This document shows positions 33,571-46,292 of a DNA stretch of 64,000 nt, in pieces. Positions within the stretch are counted from its first letter, which is position 1, and each line of letters begins with the position of its first letter. The notes under the pieces were generated by a model. That model worked only from the letters and a program-made list of their open reading frames with translations. It did not search any database and had not been told where the DNA came from. Source of the stretch: Eustoma russellianum (lineage: Eukaryota > Streptophyta > Magnoliopsida > Gentianales > Gentianaceae); the NCBI GenBank assembly GCA_036186865.1, contig AP025055.1:27161843-27225842 (forward strand). Reading direction: 5' to 3'. The translations under genes were made by a program, and so were the position numbers.

Positions 33571-36500
33571 GATGACAAGGAGTTGACTATTTCACATTCT
33601 GTGCACAAAGCGCATGCATTCACCTATGAACAGTACAATCAGTTGATGACATTAACTCAAGAGAAGGATAAAAACAGAATGTTGATTGTGGAGGAGATAT
33701 AAGTGGACAACATTCTGTACTATCAGCACAGTTTTCTGGTGAGTCTGCTAAAAGGACAGGTAATGCTTTATACAAGAACTCCAACATATGGATTTTAGAT
33801 TCTGGAGCATCAGATCATGTGTGTTATTATTTACATTTGTTTGACTTCTATTATCCTATCCATTCCCTATCTGTCAAGCTTCCTGGTAACTCACTTGCCA
33901 AGGTTACACATGTTGGAAATGTAAATGTCAACCCTGATTTAATCCTTTCTGGTGTGTTCTTTATACCTTCCTTTGCACTTAATCTATTATCCTTAAGCAA
34001 GTTGACTGCTTCGAGAAATTATCTTGTAAACTTCCATTCTGATATGTGTATGATCCAGGACATGATGACCAAGAAGATGATTGGTTCAGCTAAAGTGTCT
34101 CAAGGACTATATCATCTTCATGGCTCATACACAGTGTCAGCCTATGTCTTAAAAGCTCCAGCTCATAAATCCTACAAGTCATCCAAGATCCTTGCCGCCT
34201 CTATACCAGACTCCTTGCTTTGGCACGCCAGATTTGGACATATAGGAGAATCAAGATGAAAGAAGCCAGCAAAGTTGATTCCCAGATTGTAGTTCCTGAT
34301 AAGTCATGTAAATGTAGCATATGTCCATTGGCTAAACAAAAGCGTATTCCATTTTCTATTTCAAGTTCTGCTGCTAGTAAACCTTTCTTCCTTGTACACA
34401 TGGATATATGGAGACCTTATAAATACCCCACCATTTACAAACAATGTTATTTCCTCATAGTAGTTGATGATTACTCTAGATTTTGTTGGGTTTATTTGAT
34501 GAAAACGAAATCTTAAACAAGATGCCTGCATTAAAATGATTAGGACAGACAATGGGTTAGAGTTCAACATGAGCTTCTTTGACTCTAAAGGTATAATACA
34601 CCAAACCATCTATGCCAATACCCCACAGCAAAATGGTTTAGTTGAAAGGAAACATCATTATATATTGGCAGTGGCCAGAGCCTTGAAATTCCAGTCATAT
34701 CTCTCTGCCCAATACTGGGGCTTCTGCATTCAACATTCGGTGTATCTGATAAATATTACTCCCTCACCTGTTCTCTGTCAAAAAAACTCCATTTGAAATC
34801 TTATATAAATCCAAGCCTAGCTATAGTAACCTCAAAGTCTTTGGATGCCTTGTATTTGCAACAGATACCCAAGCTCATAAAGAGAAATTTGCTCCTAGGG
34901 CCAGAAGATCTATTTTCCTAAGAATGTCCTATACTAAAAAAGGATTCGTTTTACATGATCTAGCCAGCAAGGATATATTCATTTCAAGAGATGTGGTGTT
35001 TCATGAATCAGTGTTTCCTATAATGTCCATATCCTTGAACAAATAAACTGATCATGCGACACCAGCACCCCAAGCAGTACCAACGTCACCACCTTCCAAC
35101 CATCCTTGTCCTTTTGAACTTGTGCATATTTCATCTGCTAATATTCCTGCCTCTCCTATTAATATCGTGTCACCTTTGCTCTCTAATGCCACACCATCTA
35201 CTCCAAATTCTCAGTCTAGTCCATCTTCTTCCTCTTCTGATCCTCATTCTTTGCCTCCCAGTGCCACAACTACTCATGATTTCCCAAAAGGAAGGCTAGT
35301 CATTGAGCTTTCCATTACTGATTCAAATGGTGCTATGAACTCTAACCGACCATCTAACACAAAACATTAGAGAATCAGAAAACCCCTTCTTATCTAAATG
35401 ACTACTATTGAAACCATGTAAATCACATCAATGTTGAATGCACCAGTCCTCATCCAATATGTAAGACATACATACTTGCATCTCTGTCTTCACAATATAA
35501 AAACTATGTGTTAAGTACTAGTATACATGTAGAGTCTCAGTCTTATGCAGATGCATCAAAATCTCCATCTTGGCAAGAGGCCATGGCAACTGAGCTTGCT
35601 GTTCTAGAAGCTAATCATACTTGGATGGTTGTGCCTTTACCTCTAGGAAAGAAGGCTATTAGTTGCAGGTGGGTTTATAAGATCAAGTATAAACCTGATG
35701 GATCTGTGGAAAGGTATAAGGCTAGGCTTGTATCAAAAGGCTACACACAACAGTATGGAGTGGATTATCAGGATACATTTTCTCCAGTGACCAAGTTAAC
35801 AAAAGTGAGAGTTGTTTTAGCCATGGCAGCTAGGTTGAACTGGCCAATGCACCAGCTGGACGTCAATAATGCATTCCTACATGGAGATTTACATAAAGAT
35901 ATCTATATGGTTCCACCCCCTGGGACAGCTGCAGCTGGTTTTGATCTAGTATATAAGCTTTAGAAGACATTGTATGGGTTGGAGTAGGCCAGTAGAGAAT
36001 GGAATGCTAGGCTAACTAAGTTTCTACAGAGTTTGGGTTTTACTCAATCCAAAAATGACTATACTCTTTTTACCAAGAAGGTACAAGGGTCATTGTTAGT
36101 TCTGTTGGTGTATGTGGATGACATCAATGTCACTTGCGACAATGAGGGGGCCATTGAGGACTTTAAGTCTGCCTTGCATAGGGAAATTCCGATCAAGAAG
36201 CTAGGACTCCCAAGATATTTTCTGGGCATTGAAGTGGCCAGGGCCAAGGAAGGGATATTCATCAATCAAAGAAAATATACATTAGAGTTGTTGGAGCAAG
36301 CTGGTTTTTTGGATTCTAAGCCTACTAGGAGCCTAAAGAAGACTGATACCAGCTTCACACATGACTTATTGGAAAGTTAGTCTACCTCACCATCACAATA
36401 CCAGATATTGCTTTTCCTGTGCAACACTTGAGCCAATTTCTTGATTGTCCAACGGAGAATCACCTGAAGGCAGCACACAGAATCCTGAGATTCCTCAAGG

Positions 36501-37036
36501 GTACTGTTGGACAGGGTTTGTTATTTCCTAGTTTAGGAGATCTCAAGCTTAAATGCTTTGTTGATTCTGACTGGGGTGGATGTAAGGAAACTAGGAAATC
36601 AGTACCTGGTTATTGTGTATTCTTGGGGGGAGCCTTAATTTCATAAAAAGCCAATAAGCAGTCTATGGTATCTAAGCAATCAGCAGAAGAAGAATATAGA
36701 GCCATTGCAGTTGTGGTTTGTGGGATACAATAGCGGTTATACATGTGTAGAGATCTAAGGATGATTGACCACGTTCCAGTAGAAGTCTTCTATGACAGTA
36801 AAAGTGCAATATACCTCACTGAGAATCCAGTTTTTCATGAAGGACTAAACACATTGAGAAAGATTGTCATATAGTTAGAAATAAAGTGCTGGAAGGGATG
36901 ACCAAATTAATGCCAATCAAGACTGAGTTGCAATTGGCTGATTTGTTTATTGAAGCTTTGGATGCAAGGAGGATACAATATCTAGACAGTTCCCTTGGGA
37001 CATACAATATATATGTCAAGTGTGGCTTGAGGAGGG
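33571..37036 (+). pseudogene. Copia-5 pol: protease, integrase, RT, RNase H (multiply broken)
   Basis: Domains are in normal copia order. Protease D-S-G is at 33798-33806 (WILDSGASDH). The pre-integrase zinc region is about 34216-34335. The integrase core has HMDIW (about 34400), TDNGLEF (34546 on) and VERKHH. The RT begins about 35508 with QSYADASKSPSWQEAM and LDVNNAFLHGDLHKDIYMVPPP, and YVDD is at 36111-36122. RNase H shows FVDSDWGGCKETR (about 36560) and LADLFIEAL (about 36935). Disruptions include the gag TAG, a frame change near 34255, a stop near 34514, a frame change near 34780, TAG codons near 35961 and 35985 (a CAG to TAG change in the KQA motif), a TAG at 36378 and several more in RNase H. 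The last frame ends ten bases inside the 3' LTR. Confidence 0.88.
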
Positions 37037-37519
37037 TGTCAAAGTAATTGGAGGTTGTGATAGTTATGATTGATGATTGGGACCTTAGTGAATGAGCACA
37101 TGACCATGATCAGCTTGGAGCACGTGGTGTTGGCCAATCCCGGTAGCTTGCATTTACTATAATCAGTTGGAGGTGGAAGAAGAAGAAGAGCTGGGAAGAA
37201 GAAGGAAAGCTGGAGCGCGAAGGGGATTTAAAAATAGTGAATTTACTGTTCTGTCCTTATGTTATAATGTAGTGCAAAAAGTAAAATAAAGGCAGTTTGG
37301 TCTTTTTTCTTGTAGGCGGTTATTTTTTTCTACTCCATCATTGTATAACACAGTGCAGCTGCACTTCTACACTCAAGCAGACTGATATTTTTCCATTTTT
37401 TGCAACCAATTGGTGGTTACTTCCTTTTTGTCATTTGTCACTCTGTTCTTGATTTTGTTATTCTCTTTTTACTTTCGCAATTGCTTGATTGCTTTGATTT
37501 AATATTCAAGAAATTCAAA
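37037..37519 (+). repeat. Copia-5 3' LTR
   Basis: 483 bp, preceded by the purine tract GAGGAGGG. Starts TGTCAAAG and ends AAATTCAAA where the partner ends AAATTCACA, so the terminal CA has decayed. Right flank is the gccac duplication. Confidence 0.92.
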
Positions 37520-37524
37520 GCCAC

Positions 37525-37797
37525 AGTGATCTGCAAAATAAAAAAGTAACGTGGTCAGTTAGATTAAATTCACGGACAAGAAAGAAGAAAATAAATACTA
37601 TTTCTTTGCGATTTCAAGGTTTTTTCTTTATCTCATCAGGAACAGTATTTCGAAAAAGCCTAACAAACAAGAAAATGTAGATAAGGAACTTTCAGCGAAC
37701 AGAGTTTATAAAACAAAAACGGTTGCTTTTTGATTTACATCCAAAGAAAATCATGAATAGAGGTCTTTAAACATGATGGCCGTCTTTGCATCGGAAT
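37525..37797. other. Host sequence, no gene recognised
   Basis: Short AT-rich host stretch between Copia-5 and LINE-1. No ORF, RNA gene or repeat that I can support. Confidence 0.5.
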
Positions 37798-38242
37798 CCT
37801 AAATCAGAATATATATTTTTTTTAGAACAAATATATTTATTGATAAGCCTCACTTATGGCGGAGGAAAACCATATTACATCAAGTACATTCGTCATTGTA
37901 AGAAAATAAATGAAATAGAATACATATACTGATGTATCTCCAATCGTATATGATATGCCGCATTAAAACCTTGCCAAGAAAAACCACCCTTGTGGATAAA
38001 ACCTTGGCGAAGGAAAAAGCGTACATATTTATACGGTTGTCATCGATACAAAAGCTATGAAAACATGAAGGCATGATCAAATTTGTTGCACAGAAGTTGC
38101 TACTGGTCCACTGGAACGGCCGAAGTGTTGAAGAATGATGATCCTCGTTGAATTGCACCTCAGGAAAAAGAAATGAAGTTGTTATCACCATGGCAATGAA
38201 GTAATAAATGAGTACAGAAGTATCAAACAAGCGCATACCCAA

Positions 38243-38273
38243 GTCGCCCTGGCTGAAGTAATGCCAGGGCGAC
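38243..38273 (-). other. LINE-1 3' UTR hairpin 2
   Basis: Arms GTCGCCCTGGC (38243-38253) and GCCAGGGCGAC (38263-38273) pair over 11 bp around a 9-nt loop. The corresponding hairpins in LINE-2 and LINE-3 have different bases in paired positions. Confidence 0.8.
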
Positions 38274-38486
38274 GACCGCTTAAGATTGCTCGCAAATGAC
38301 CACTTTCGGTTGCACTGGCACTGGCACAGGACTATTTCTTGTAGGAACATCCTCATCAGCGAAATTATCATTGTTGTAAACCATAACAAGAGAAACACAT
38401 GCATCAGACAAAAAGATATAGAGCAAGATGGAATGTGAAGCAGCATGGATAAAACGAGAGAAGACACAGTAGGAGAACGCACCAGT

Positions 38487-38514
38487 GTTGCCTGTGCGCA
38501 GTAACACAGGCAAC
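38487..38514 (-). other. LINE-1 3' UTR hairpin 1
   Basis: Arms GTTGCCTGTG (38487-38496) and CACAGGCAAC (38505-38514) pair over 10 bp around an 8-nt loop, starting about 40 bases past the ORF2 stop. Confidence 0.8.
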
Positions 38515-38551
38515 GACTTATGTATGTAGCCGATGTAGTAGACAGCATTTG

Positions 38552-41500
38552 TCACTGACGTAGGGCCGGCAACTGAAGATCCATGAGTAAAACACCACGT
38601 ACTTCACTGGGAAGTGATTGAGTGGATACATAAGAACGATGACCTGATGTTCTAAAACCATATCGTGCTAATCTGTGTGCTGCGGAATTCGCTTCTCGTG
38701 GACAATATTGAAGGGTTGCCTGACTGAGATTAAGAAAGGGTGTTGCACGCAAAATGTCCGTAGCGAAGGATCCTGAGAGTGCACGAGCTCCCGCCAGCAG
38801 AGAAACAATCATTTGGCAGTCAGTTTCTATGATAATGTTGTCATATTGCTGTGCATAGTAAATCATTCTGTATATCATGGTTTGCAGCTCAGCTCATAGT
38901 GGAGTCATCATAGGTAGAGCAAAGCAAATTGCCGAGATGAAGTGACCGTCAGATGAGCGTAAAATCGCTGCGCCTGCAGCCAGCTATTGACCAACGGAGG
39001 CATCTATATTTAACTTTAGCTTTCCCGATGGTGGAAGTTGCCAGCGGACTATAGTCAAGTGCCTTGAGCGGATTGGAGGCGAATAATTTTGTTGGACTAG
39101 ATAAGGTAAATTCTGAGCAAACTTCTTATCATTTACTGAAGCGCACCATGTGTAAATAGCCGTTTTGACCTTAGTATGTAGGCGTTCGGGGCTGAAAGTC
39201 TCATCTCCAAATCTACATGCCGCATATGTCTTCCATATCTCCCAAGATACTAATGAAGGAACTACTGCTCGAAGCTGGCCAGTCATTGATGATTTCGAAG
39301 AACCTCTCCACCAACGTAAAAGATGTGCTTTGATTGTACTTGACTGCGGCAGTGGACCCAAAAATGTTATCGACATATCCATCCATAAAAGCCAAATAGT
39401 TGGACAATGCAGAAAGACATGGTCTTGATGATCATGCTGTTGGCAACAAAAAATACATTGGGAAGGCATGGCGGTAAGCCAGCGGCGCAAGTTATTTGCC
39501 ATCGGCAGGGAGCTGTTCCACAATCGCCATATGAATATTTTTTGGCCAGGAGGTGAAGATTTCCACCATATGTACTATATTCATCTTTGCGTGGTTCTTG
39601 GGCAGCGATTTGTAAATAGGCTGAACGTATAGAAAACTTGCCATTTGAATTCGGGATCCAATGGAGCATGCCATGCGTCCTAGTAGTGTGTAGCTCCATA
39701 TACGCATTGACTCTACAAATACGCTTCCATGTAGACGATTCATAAATATGAGAATAGACTGAGGAGCGTTGGCCGTACTTGGCCCTGCTGAATTCAGACC
39801 ATAGCGGTGTTTGATTGGAAGTATTTCCACCAAAGTTGGCAGTCATATGATTTTTGCACGTGTGAAAGACTTCGAATTCCGAGACCACCAACTTCAACAT
39901 CACGACATGCTGAGGGCCAAGATTGCCAGTGATGTCTATCGTTCCAGAGAAAGACTGCCATTTTGCGACTCAAAATATTTATCACCCCTTGTGAGGCTTG
40001 GAGCTGGCTATAAGATGAGTTGGGATGGTGTTGAGCACATATTTAAGAAGCACCAGACGACCCGCCATTGAAAGCAACTTTGTTGACCAAGAAGACAGTT
40101 TAGCATCAAAGTGACGAAGCAAGGGGATACAGTACCTGGCTTTATTGATTCCCTTGTACAAATAAGAGCCTATATATTTAATAGGAAAAGATGTGGAACG
40201 CATACCCATGGTCTGAAGCGAGTTATGAGATGAGGCTCCGTGGCCTAGAACAAGTTGACTTTTGCTGTAATTTACTAGTTGGCCAGACGCTTGTTGGTAT
40301 GCATCTAGAAAGCTTCGAAAACGGTCTATATTTTGCGCAGACCCATTTAAGAAAATTAGGAGATCATCGGCAAATCCCAAATGTGAGACACATTGCACAC
40401 GGCCTGTATTGAATCTCGAGATATATCCCGTTTGAACATGATGTTTTAGACCTCGAGAGAATCCTTCAGAAGATAGGATAAACAACAACGGTGATAAGGG
40501 ATCACCTTGTTTGACTCCTCGGCCAAGAGCGAAAGAATCAGTCAACACACCATTGAGAAGAATAGAGCAAGTGGTCATACTTAAATTGTTGATGATGACC
40601 CTGACAAGGCGTGCATGCATGCCTATTTTACATAATAGTAACTGCAAATATTTCCAACTCACGTGGTCGAAAGCCTTAGCCATATCTAACTTGACAAGGA
40701 TTTGCCCTCCTCTTGTGCGTTTATCAAGAACATGTACCATTTCCTGCGAAAGCAGGACCTGTTCTGTGATGCTCCGACCTTTCATAAATCCTGCCTGCTC
40801 CGGTGAAATTAATTTCGGTAGAATGATGGCAAGGCGGGATGCAAGAAGTCGTGTAATCACTTTAGAAATAAAGTTGGTGAGACATATGGGACAAAAATCC
40901 GCAAAGGTTTGAGGGTTAACAACCTTTGGTATAAGTACTATTGAGGCCGCTGCTGTTGGTTTTGGTATTCGAATACCCAAATAAAATTCCTGAGCCGCTT
41001 TGTGAACATCATGCTGAATAATATGCCAGAATTTTCGATAAAAGGATCCCGGATAGCCATCAGGTCCCACTGCACTTGAGGGACTTAGATCCCAAACCGC
41101 TGTCTTGACCTTGGTTAGTGTTGGAATCGCTTGTAACATAAGATTATCATTTGAATCAATCAATGCAGGTATATATTGTAGTATGTTGTCAAAATTTGAA
41201 ATGGGCTCCTCTGCAAACAATTTTGAAAAATATCGAATAGCCTCAGCTGCAATGTCATTTGGTTGCGTGTATTCTATACCTTCGGTTGACAAAATTCTAT
41301 GTATATGCTGTCTGCAACGTTTATCTTTGACAGTTTGATGGAAAAAAGATGTGTTTGCATCACCTTATTTCAGCCACTTGGCATTTGCATTTTGCTTCCA
41401 AAACAGAAAGGCACGGTGTTGAGCCAGTTTGAGTTCCGCTATTCGTTGGTGATATAGTGTTTGCGTGAGCTCCGTAGGTGTCTCAACGTGTTGAATTTCT

Positions 41501-42413
41501 ACAGTTTTCACCAATGATTCCGCATAGGATACGACATCAAAGATATTGCCAAAAATATCATTATTCCACTGCCTTAGGTCCCACCGCAAAAGAGACAATT
41601 TCCTGTGTAGTCCCCACATCCCCCAATCGTTGGGTATGTTTGCCATCTGTGTGCGACAAAATCATAGAAATCTGCATGTGTTTCCCAAACATCGAGGTAG
41701 TGAAAGGCAGATGGAGTTCTTGGACCTTCAATGTCACATGACAAAAGTAACGGAGCATGATCAGAAGTTGCCCGTGACAAGTGTTGGACTTGCATAAGTG
41801 GAAACAAGTCCAAAAAGGATAATGAAGTGAGGAAACGATCAAGACGTCGGCACACACGGCCTAAACCGTGTCCATCAGACCAGGTAAAATTCAATCCTTG
41901 ATAAGGAATCTCCTGCAAATGACAACGTTGGATAAAATCATTGAAGTCCTGGAGAGTCCGTAGTGAAGGCTGAGATCTGCCATGATGTTCTTCCAAAGTT
42001 CTAAAAGTATTGAAGTCCCCGCCTATTAACCAAGGTATGTTATTCTCCGCATGAAATTGTTCCAATTGTTCCCATAATATTTGGCGCTCTAGAATAGAGT
42101 GGCGCCCATATAACGCTGTCAGCCAAAAATATTCACCAGAGGCAGGCCACTGAAATTTTATCGAATGGTGTATATGTCCATGAATCTCCGCATCCCAAGT
42201 CAAGATAGATTCCTTCCAAAAAATCAAAATTTGATCATTACAAGCAGATAACGATTTAGAGAAACCCAGTTGCAGTTGATAAGAAATTAAAGAAGCAGGT
42301 CGTAGTTTTGGCTCAATGACTATTAAAGCATGTAAGCTATATTTTCGTGTTAGTGATAATAATCGAGTAAAAGATGTACGAATGCCACGAACGTTCCATA
42401 ATAATATCTTCAT
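38552..42413 (-). pseudogene. LINE-1 ORF2: endonuclease, reverse transcriptase, zf-RVT, RNase H (broken)
   Basis: ATG at 42413-42411 (MKILLWNVRGI). The apurinic-type endonuclease has the N, E, D/N and SDH residues in NVRGI, EPK, GGDFNTF (about 42020) and TSDHAPL. The RT (41292-39982) shows NFISKVITRLL, PEQAGFMKGR, KLDMAKAFDHVSW, GVKQGDPLSPLLF and the catalytic FADD (Phe for Tyr) near 40363-40374. zf-RVT has CIFC and HVFLHC near 39400-39460, and the RNase H segment runs to 38552. This enzyme would nick target DNA and copy the LINE RNA in place. Breaks: frame change near 41640, TAA near 41365, stop at 39982, and frame changes near 39850 and 38990-38880. Confidence 0.9.
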
Positions 42414-42436
42414 TGTGATAATGCATCAAAAGAATT

Positions 42437-43749
42437 TTAGAGGTGGGCAGCATGTAACCTTGTTATTCTGGGAGATTTGGGATTGTCATGAGGTCTCCTT
42501 AAAATGTTTTGCCCCTGGGACAGTTGTGGGTCAGGAGGTTGGATCTTTGTTTGGTCATCCAATTGAGTATCAACATGAGTGGCTTCCAGAGTATGAGCAA
42601 TATGTACTGCGCAGCTCTGATCAAAATCATCCAATCGGTTTTCCTGCTGGGGAGGGTCTACTTCACTGTCCGAGTAAAATCCAGGTACAAATTTGTCCGG
42701 AATATCTCCTACTATACAATCATCAATCCCTTTCAGTCTGGATATGTCTTGAGCATTAGAAACGACTGGGAGTGCAACCATATCCGGTGATGGATGAATC
42801 ATTATTTGTGGGGCTGCTATCATGGGCTGTGACAGAGGTAATGCCGCCATTAGATTTTGTGCAGAAATTTCAGGGTCCTGTGGTTCAGTTGATGGCCCCA
42901 GTTTTTTGGGTGTCCAATGTTGACTTTTATTTTTGTCCACTGGCTGTTTAGGGTTTGCTGGATTCTTAGACGTTGGCTTATCTCCTGAAGCAGTCGATTG
43001 TTTCGTTTGGTTGCCGTAGTCTGTAGCGATATGGTCCAGTCGAAAGCACTGGTCATAATATTTTGGCAAATCCTCGTACTCCACTATCTGCATGATAACC
43101 CGAGATGATGTTTGGATGAATACTCGATGAGGAAGCTCTTTGGAAACGTCCAGTTCAACGCACACACGTGCAACCGAAGGGCGGTTCATCGTAACGGTGG
43201 CGGAATCTAACTTCAGTGGCTCGCCTAACATTGCCGCCACTTGAAAAAGAGCATCTTTACGATGCATGTGTATTGGGAGTCCTGGGAATGCCACCCAGAT
43301 TGGAACGATTGGCACCTCAACTGCGGGATCATAATCTGGGGTCAATTTTGTGATTCTCATCTGTTTACCCGAGCTGATCCAACCTCTTCTGGCGAAGCAT
43401 CGCATGTAGTCCTGTTCAAGATGAAAATGGAGTATGATATGTGTTGCGTCTAAAAGGCCAATCTTTACTGCTCCTGTGAAACCTATTCAATCAATGGCCG
43501 CCAATACCAAAAAGTGCCCACCAATGTTAATCTATATGGTGCGGCTAATGAGTGAATTTCTTCATCGGTGAATGTGATCATGGGGCTGCCCTTATATTTT
43601 TAGACATCCTTCGGTTTGATGGGTTCTGATGTGGGTCTGAACAATGATGCGAAGGATCGCATGAGTGGACGATGTGGTGCGGCGATCGCGGTAGATGGCA
43701 GTGGGTCTGGTGGCATTGCGGCGGGCTGTGTGGATGTAGAAGCCGCCAT
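42437..43749 (-). pseudogene. LINE-1 ORF1: DUF4283-type RNA-binding protein (broken)
   Basis: ATG at 43749-43747 (MAASTSTQPAA), 21 bases from the element end. The product resembles plant LINE ORF1 proteins: an N-terminal FASLF segment, the DUF4283-like region (MRCFARRGW, RITKLTPDYDP, VPIWVAFPGLPIHMHR), then a zinc-knuckle site. The knuckle is degraded here, with first and last Cys missing (YYDQCFRLDHIATDYG). ORF1 coats LINE RNA. A TAA near 43600, a deletion and frame change near 43480-43510 and a late frame change near 42440 disable it; in the ancestral frame it would end in the TGA that overlaps the ORF2 ATG (42410-42413). Confidence 0.85.
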
Positions 43750-44404
43750 ATGATGATGGTGGCAGACGTGCCTAAATCAGAATATATATATATATATTGA
43801 ATAAGGTACATTTTGTTAAAGATAATCCTCATTTGTGGTGGAGGGAAACCATATCACAGAAAGGTTCATCGTATGGAAAAAAACGAATGTAGTGATCAAA
43901 TGATTGTCAACCTCCAATCATATATGATATGCCGCATTAAAACCCTGTCATGTAAAACCACCCTTGTGGATAAAACCTTGGTGAAGGAAAAAACGTACAT
44001 ATTTATACCATTGGAGTGCTGAGCCATTACAATGAGCACTAAAGAATATAACTGAAATAAGATAGATACAATTTTTTCCATACACGACCAAAGAAATTGG
44101 CCGACTTGACCATTTTGAAGTATGCCATTTATAGTCTGTGACAATGTCCGACGGCCGCTAAACAAGAGCCGATATACTCCATGAAAATTAAATCTAGCGG
44201 AGGGCATCTGGTGGATTATCAACGTGAGAAAGTGCCAAGAAAACACAGGCCACACTGCTGGAAGTAAATCCTTCCTCCATCCGTGATTGCAGCATATGGC
44301 GTCCTCATGCAGTGCCATTATAACTCATGCATGCCAGGTAAAATAATTAGTCAATATAGTATAAACAGCATGTAGACAGAGAAATAAGAGTGTCATGAAC
44401 ATAC

Positions 44405-44438
44405 CAACGTAGCCTGTATTCACAAGGAACACAGGCAA
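44405..44438 (-). other. LINE-2 3' UTR hairpin 2
   Basis: Core arms GCCTGT (44412-44417) and ACAGGC (44430-44435), with two more pairs after one mismatch (44409-44410 with 44437-44438). It is in the position of the hairpin at 38243-38273 of LINE-1. Confidence 0.6.
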
Positions 44439-44604
44439 CGACGAAACATTCACGGCCAAGGTACATATATGGCGCAGCCCAAGAATGCTGCTATCCGCTT
44501 CATCCTCAATCAAATCAGAAGAAAGGAAGTTACTGTCCATATCGTAAATAAAATAAATTATAGGTGATAAATGAGATAGTGACGTCAAAGAAAACGTACC
44601 CGCA

Positions 44605-44631
44605 TTGCCTATGTCAATGAGACATAGGCAA
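44605..44631 (-). other. LINE-2 3' UTR hairpin 1
   Basis: Arms TTGCCTATGTC (44605-44615) and GACATAGGCAA (44621-44631), 11 perfect pairs around a 5-nt loop, just past the ORF2 end. Confidence 0.8.
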
Positions 44632-44665
44632 CTAAAGCAGTAGCACGCCAACCCATTGGGAGACA

Positions 44666-46292
44666 TTAAAAACACAAATGTGGGACCGAAGAATCCAAAA
44701 TAATTGCTCCACGAACTTCACAAAGCAAGGATGCCAAAGATGTGAAAAGGGTCACTCCTGCTGATCGTAATCCATGCCGTGATAATGTACGCACTGCAGT
44801 GTTAGTCTCCCCTGGAGAATATGACAGAGATGAGGAATTTAAGCATAAGAATTGCATAGTACAACGTAAGTCAGCAGCATAAGGTCATACGAAATTTGCC
44901 GGAGATGATAGATGCAATAACTTCTTGCTATCAGTTTCAAGTATCAGATGATCATGATCTCTGGAGTAATAAATGAGGGCATATAGAAGTGCCATAAGTT
45001 CAGCTCTTAACGGCGCCATAGTAGGCAAGTAAAAACAAACGGCAGAGATGAAATCCCCGTTATGAGTGCGTAGTACCGTAGCAGCGGCCGATCTTGAGGT
45101 GCCCACTGTTGCATCCACATTTGATTTTAATTTATCTATTGGCGGAAGCACCCAACGAACTACTCTTGGTCTAAAGGACCGAATTGGTGGGGAGAAGAAT
45201 AGCTGTGTCAAATGTGAAATGTATCGAGAGTACTTGCAGCATTGCGTCATCGCACACCAAGTATATATGTGCACTCGAGTTCGTTCATAAAGTTTCGTAT
45301 ATGAAAAAGTTTCCTCCCCAAATATAATTGTTATATACTCTTTCCAAATAACACAGAGTACTAATGCAGGTGCCACAACATGTAAATGACCCATCATTGT
45401 GCGTAGAAGCAAAAATCGACAAACTGTCGAATGATTGGGCACTGGCCCAGAAACAATTATTGAGATCTCCTGCCATAAGGGATTAATGGACGGGCAACCA
45501 AGGAAAATATGATCTAAGTGATCCAAATGTGTTTTGCAAAAAACACATCGTGTAGGAAGTATATTTTGCCACATTTGAACATTTTCAGGCAGTGGCAAAG
45601 ATCGCATCCATAATCTCTAAAGAAACAGACGTCCAACCAATGGTAAACTTGGCCACCAAACATATCTATAACGATCAAAAGAAAAAGGGGTCGAAATAAG
45701 CTGTATATATGCCGACTTGATAGAAAATTGTCACGAAGCTTCAGGAGTCCAATAATATCCATCCGGAGTGTGATTTACACGAGGATGCATATAGTCATTA
45801 ATTCAACAAAGACGCTTCCAAGTTGCCAAATCATATATGTGAGAATACATGGTGTCCGTTGTCCATTTTTCACCCGACTGTAAAGGGCCCACAACGATGA
45901 TGAATGATGATATTTCCACCATAAAAGACAGTCATACGTCTGCTGAATATATGTCAGGTTGTGAATATCCAGACTGCCATTTTCCTTAGGCTGACAAATT
46001 TTATCCCAGGATTTCCAATGATATCTACCATTCCATAGAAAATGAGACATTTTCCGTTTTAAAATATGCACAAAACTCTGTGGCAGTCTTCAGCTAGCTA
46101 TAATATGAAGTGGAAAAGGGCATAATACATGACGAATTAGTACCAGTCGACCAGCCATAAAGAGTAATTTAGAAGACCAAACATTGAGTACGGCATCGAA
46201 GTGAGCGATTAAGGATGTATAATAGGTCGCTCGATTGGTACCTTTATATAAGAAATATCCAAGATATTTGATAGGTAAAGAAGTAAGGAGCA
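44666..46292 (-). pseudogene. LINE-2 ORF2, C-terminal part (RT end, zf-RVT, RNase H)
   Basis: Continues ORF2 below the solo LTR. It opens with SLPIKYLGYFLYKGTNRA, the RT thumb-side motif shared with LINE-1 and LINE-3, then KMSHFLWNG (about 46055). zf-RVT shows CVFCKTHLDHLDHIFLGC near 45493-45546. The RNase H follows with KLKSNVDATVG and the Glu/Asp-containing segments near 45000 and 44925. Frame changes and stops lie near 46085, 45770, 45610 and 44880. The RNase H would remove the RNA strand of the hybrid made by RT. Confidence 0.85.

Larger units (their letters stand above)
32036..37519 (+). mobile_element. Copia-5: full-length Ty1/copia element
   Basis: LTRs at 32036-32519 and 37037-37519 bracket a primer binding site and a gag-pol region. 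A perfect 5-bp duplication gccac lies at 32031-32035 and 37520-37524. Total length is 5.48 kb, a normal copia size. Its gag is similar to Copia-4 gag, so the two belong to one lineage. Pol carries many stops. Confidence 0.93.
37817..38551 (-). other. LINE-1 3' untranslated region with two hairpins
   Basis: Contains the 3' end block CCTCACTTATGGCGGAGG (37851-37868, plus strand) that recurs at the ends of all four LINEs, and a segment near 37955-38030 shared with LINE-2 and LINE-4. Two perfect hairpins lie at 38487-38514 and 38243-38273. A 222-codon frame across it is unlike any protein I know and is treated as non-coding. Confidence 0.7.
37817..43770 (-). mobile_element. LINE-1: near full-length plant L1-type LINE
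   Basis: A non-LTR retrotransposon read right to left, with ORF1 and ORF2 and a short A-tail (T run at the left end, 37817 on). It is flanked by a perfect 19-bp duplication cctaaatcagaatatatat at 37798-37816 and 43771-43789. Domain order is ORF1 (DUF4283-like), then endonuclease, RT, zf-RVT, RNase H. The 5' untranslated part is only about 21 bp, so the 5' end is slightly truncated relative to LINE-2 and LINE-3. Both ORFs carry stops and frameshifts. Confidence 0.95.

Noticed and set aside
37880..38548. A 222-codon minus-strand frame after LINE-1 ORF2, a possible extra protein
   Set aside because: It spans the 3' untranslated region with two RNA hairpins, shows no domain, and is not open in the matching parts of LINE-2 and LINE-3.
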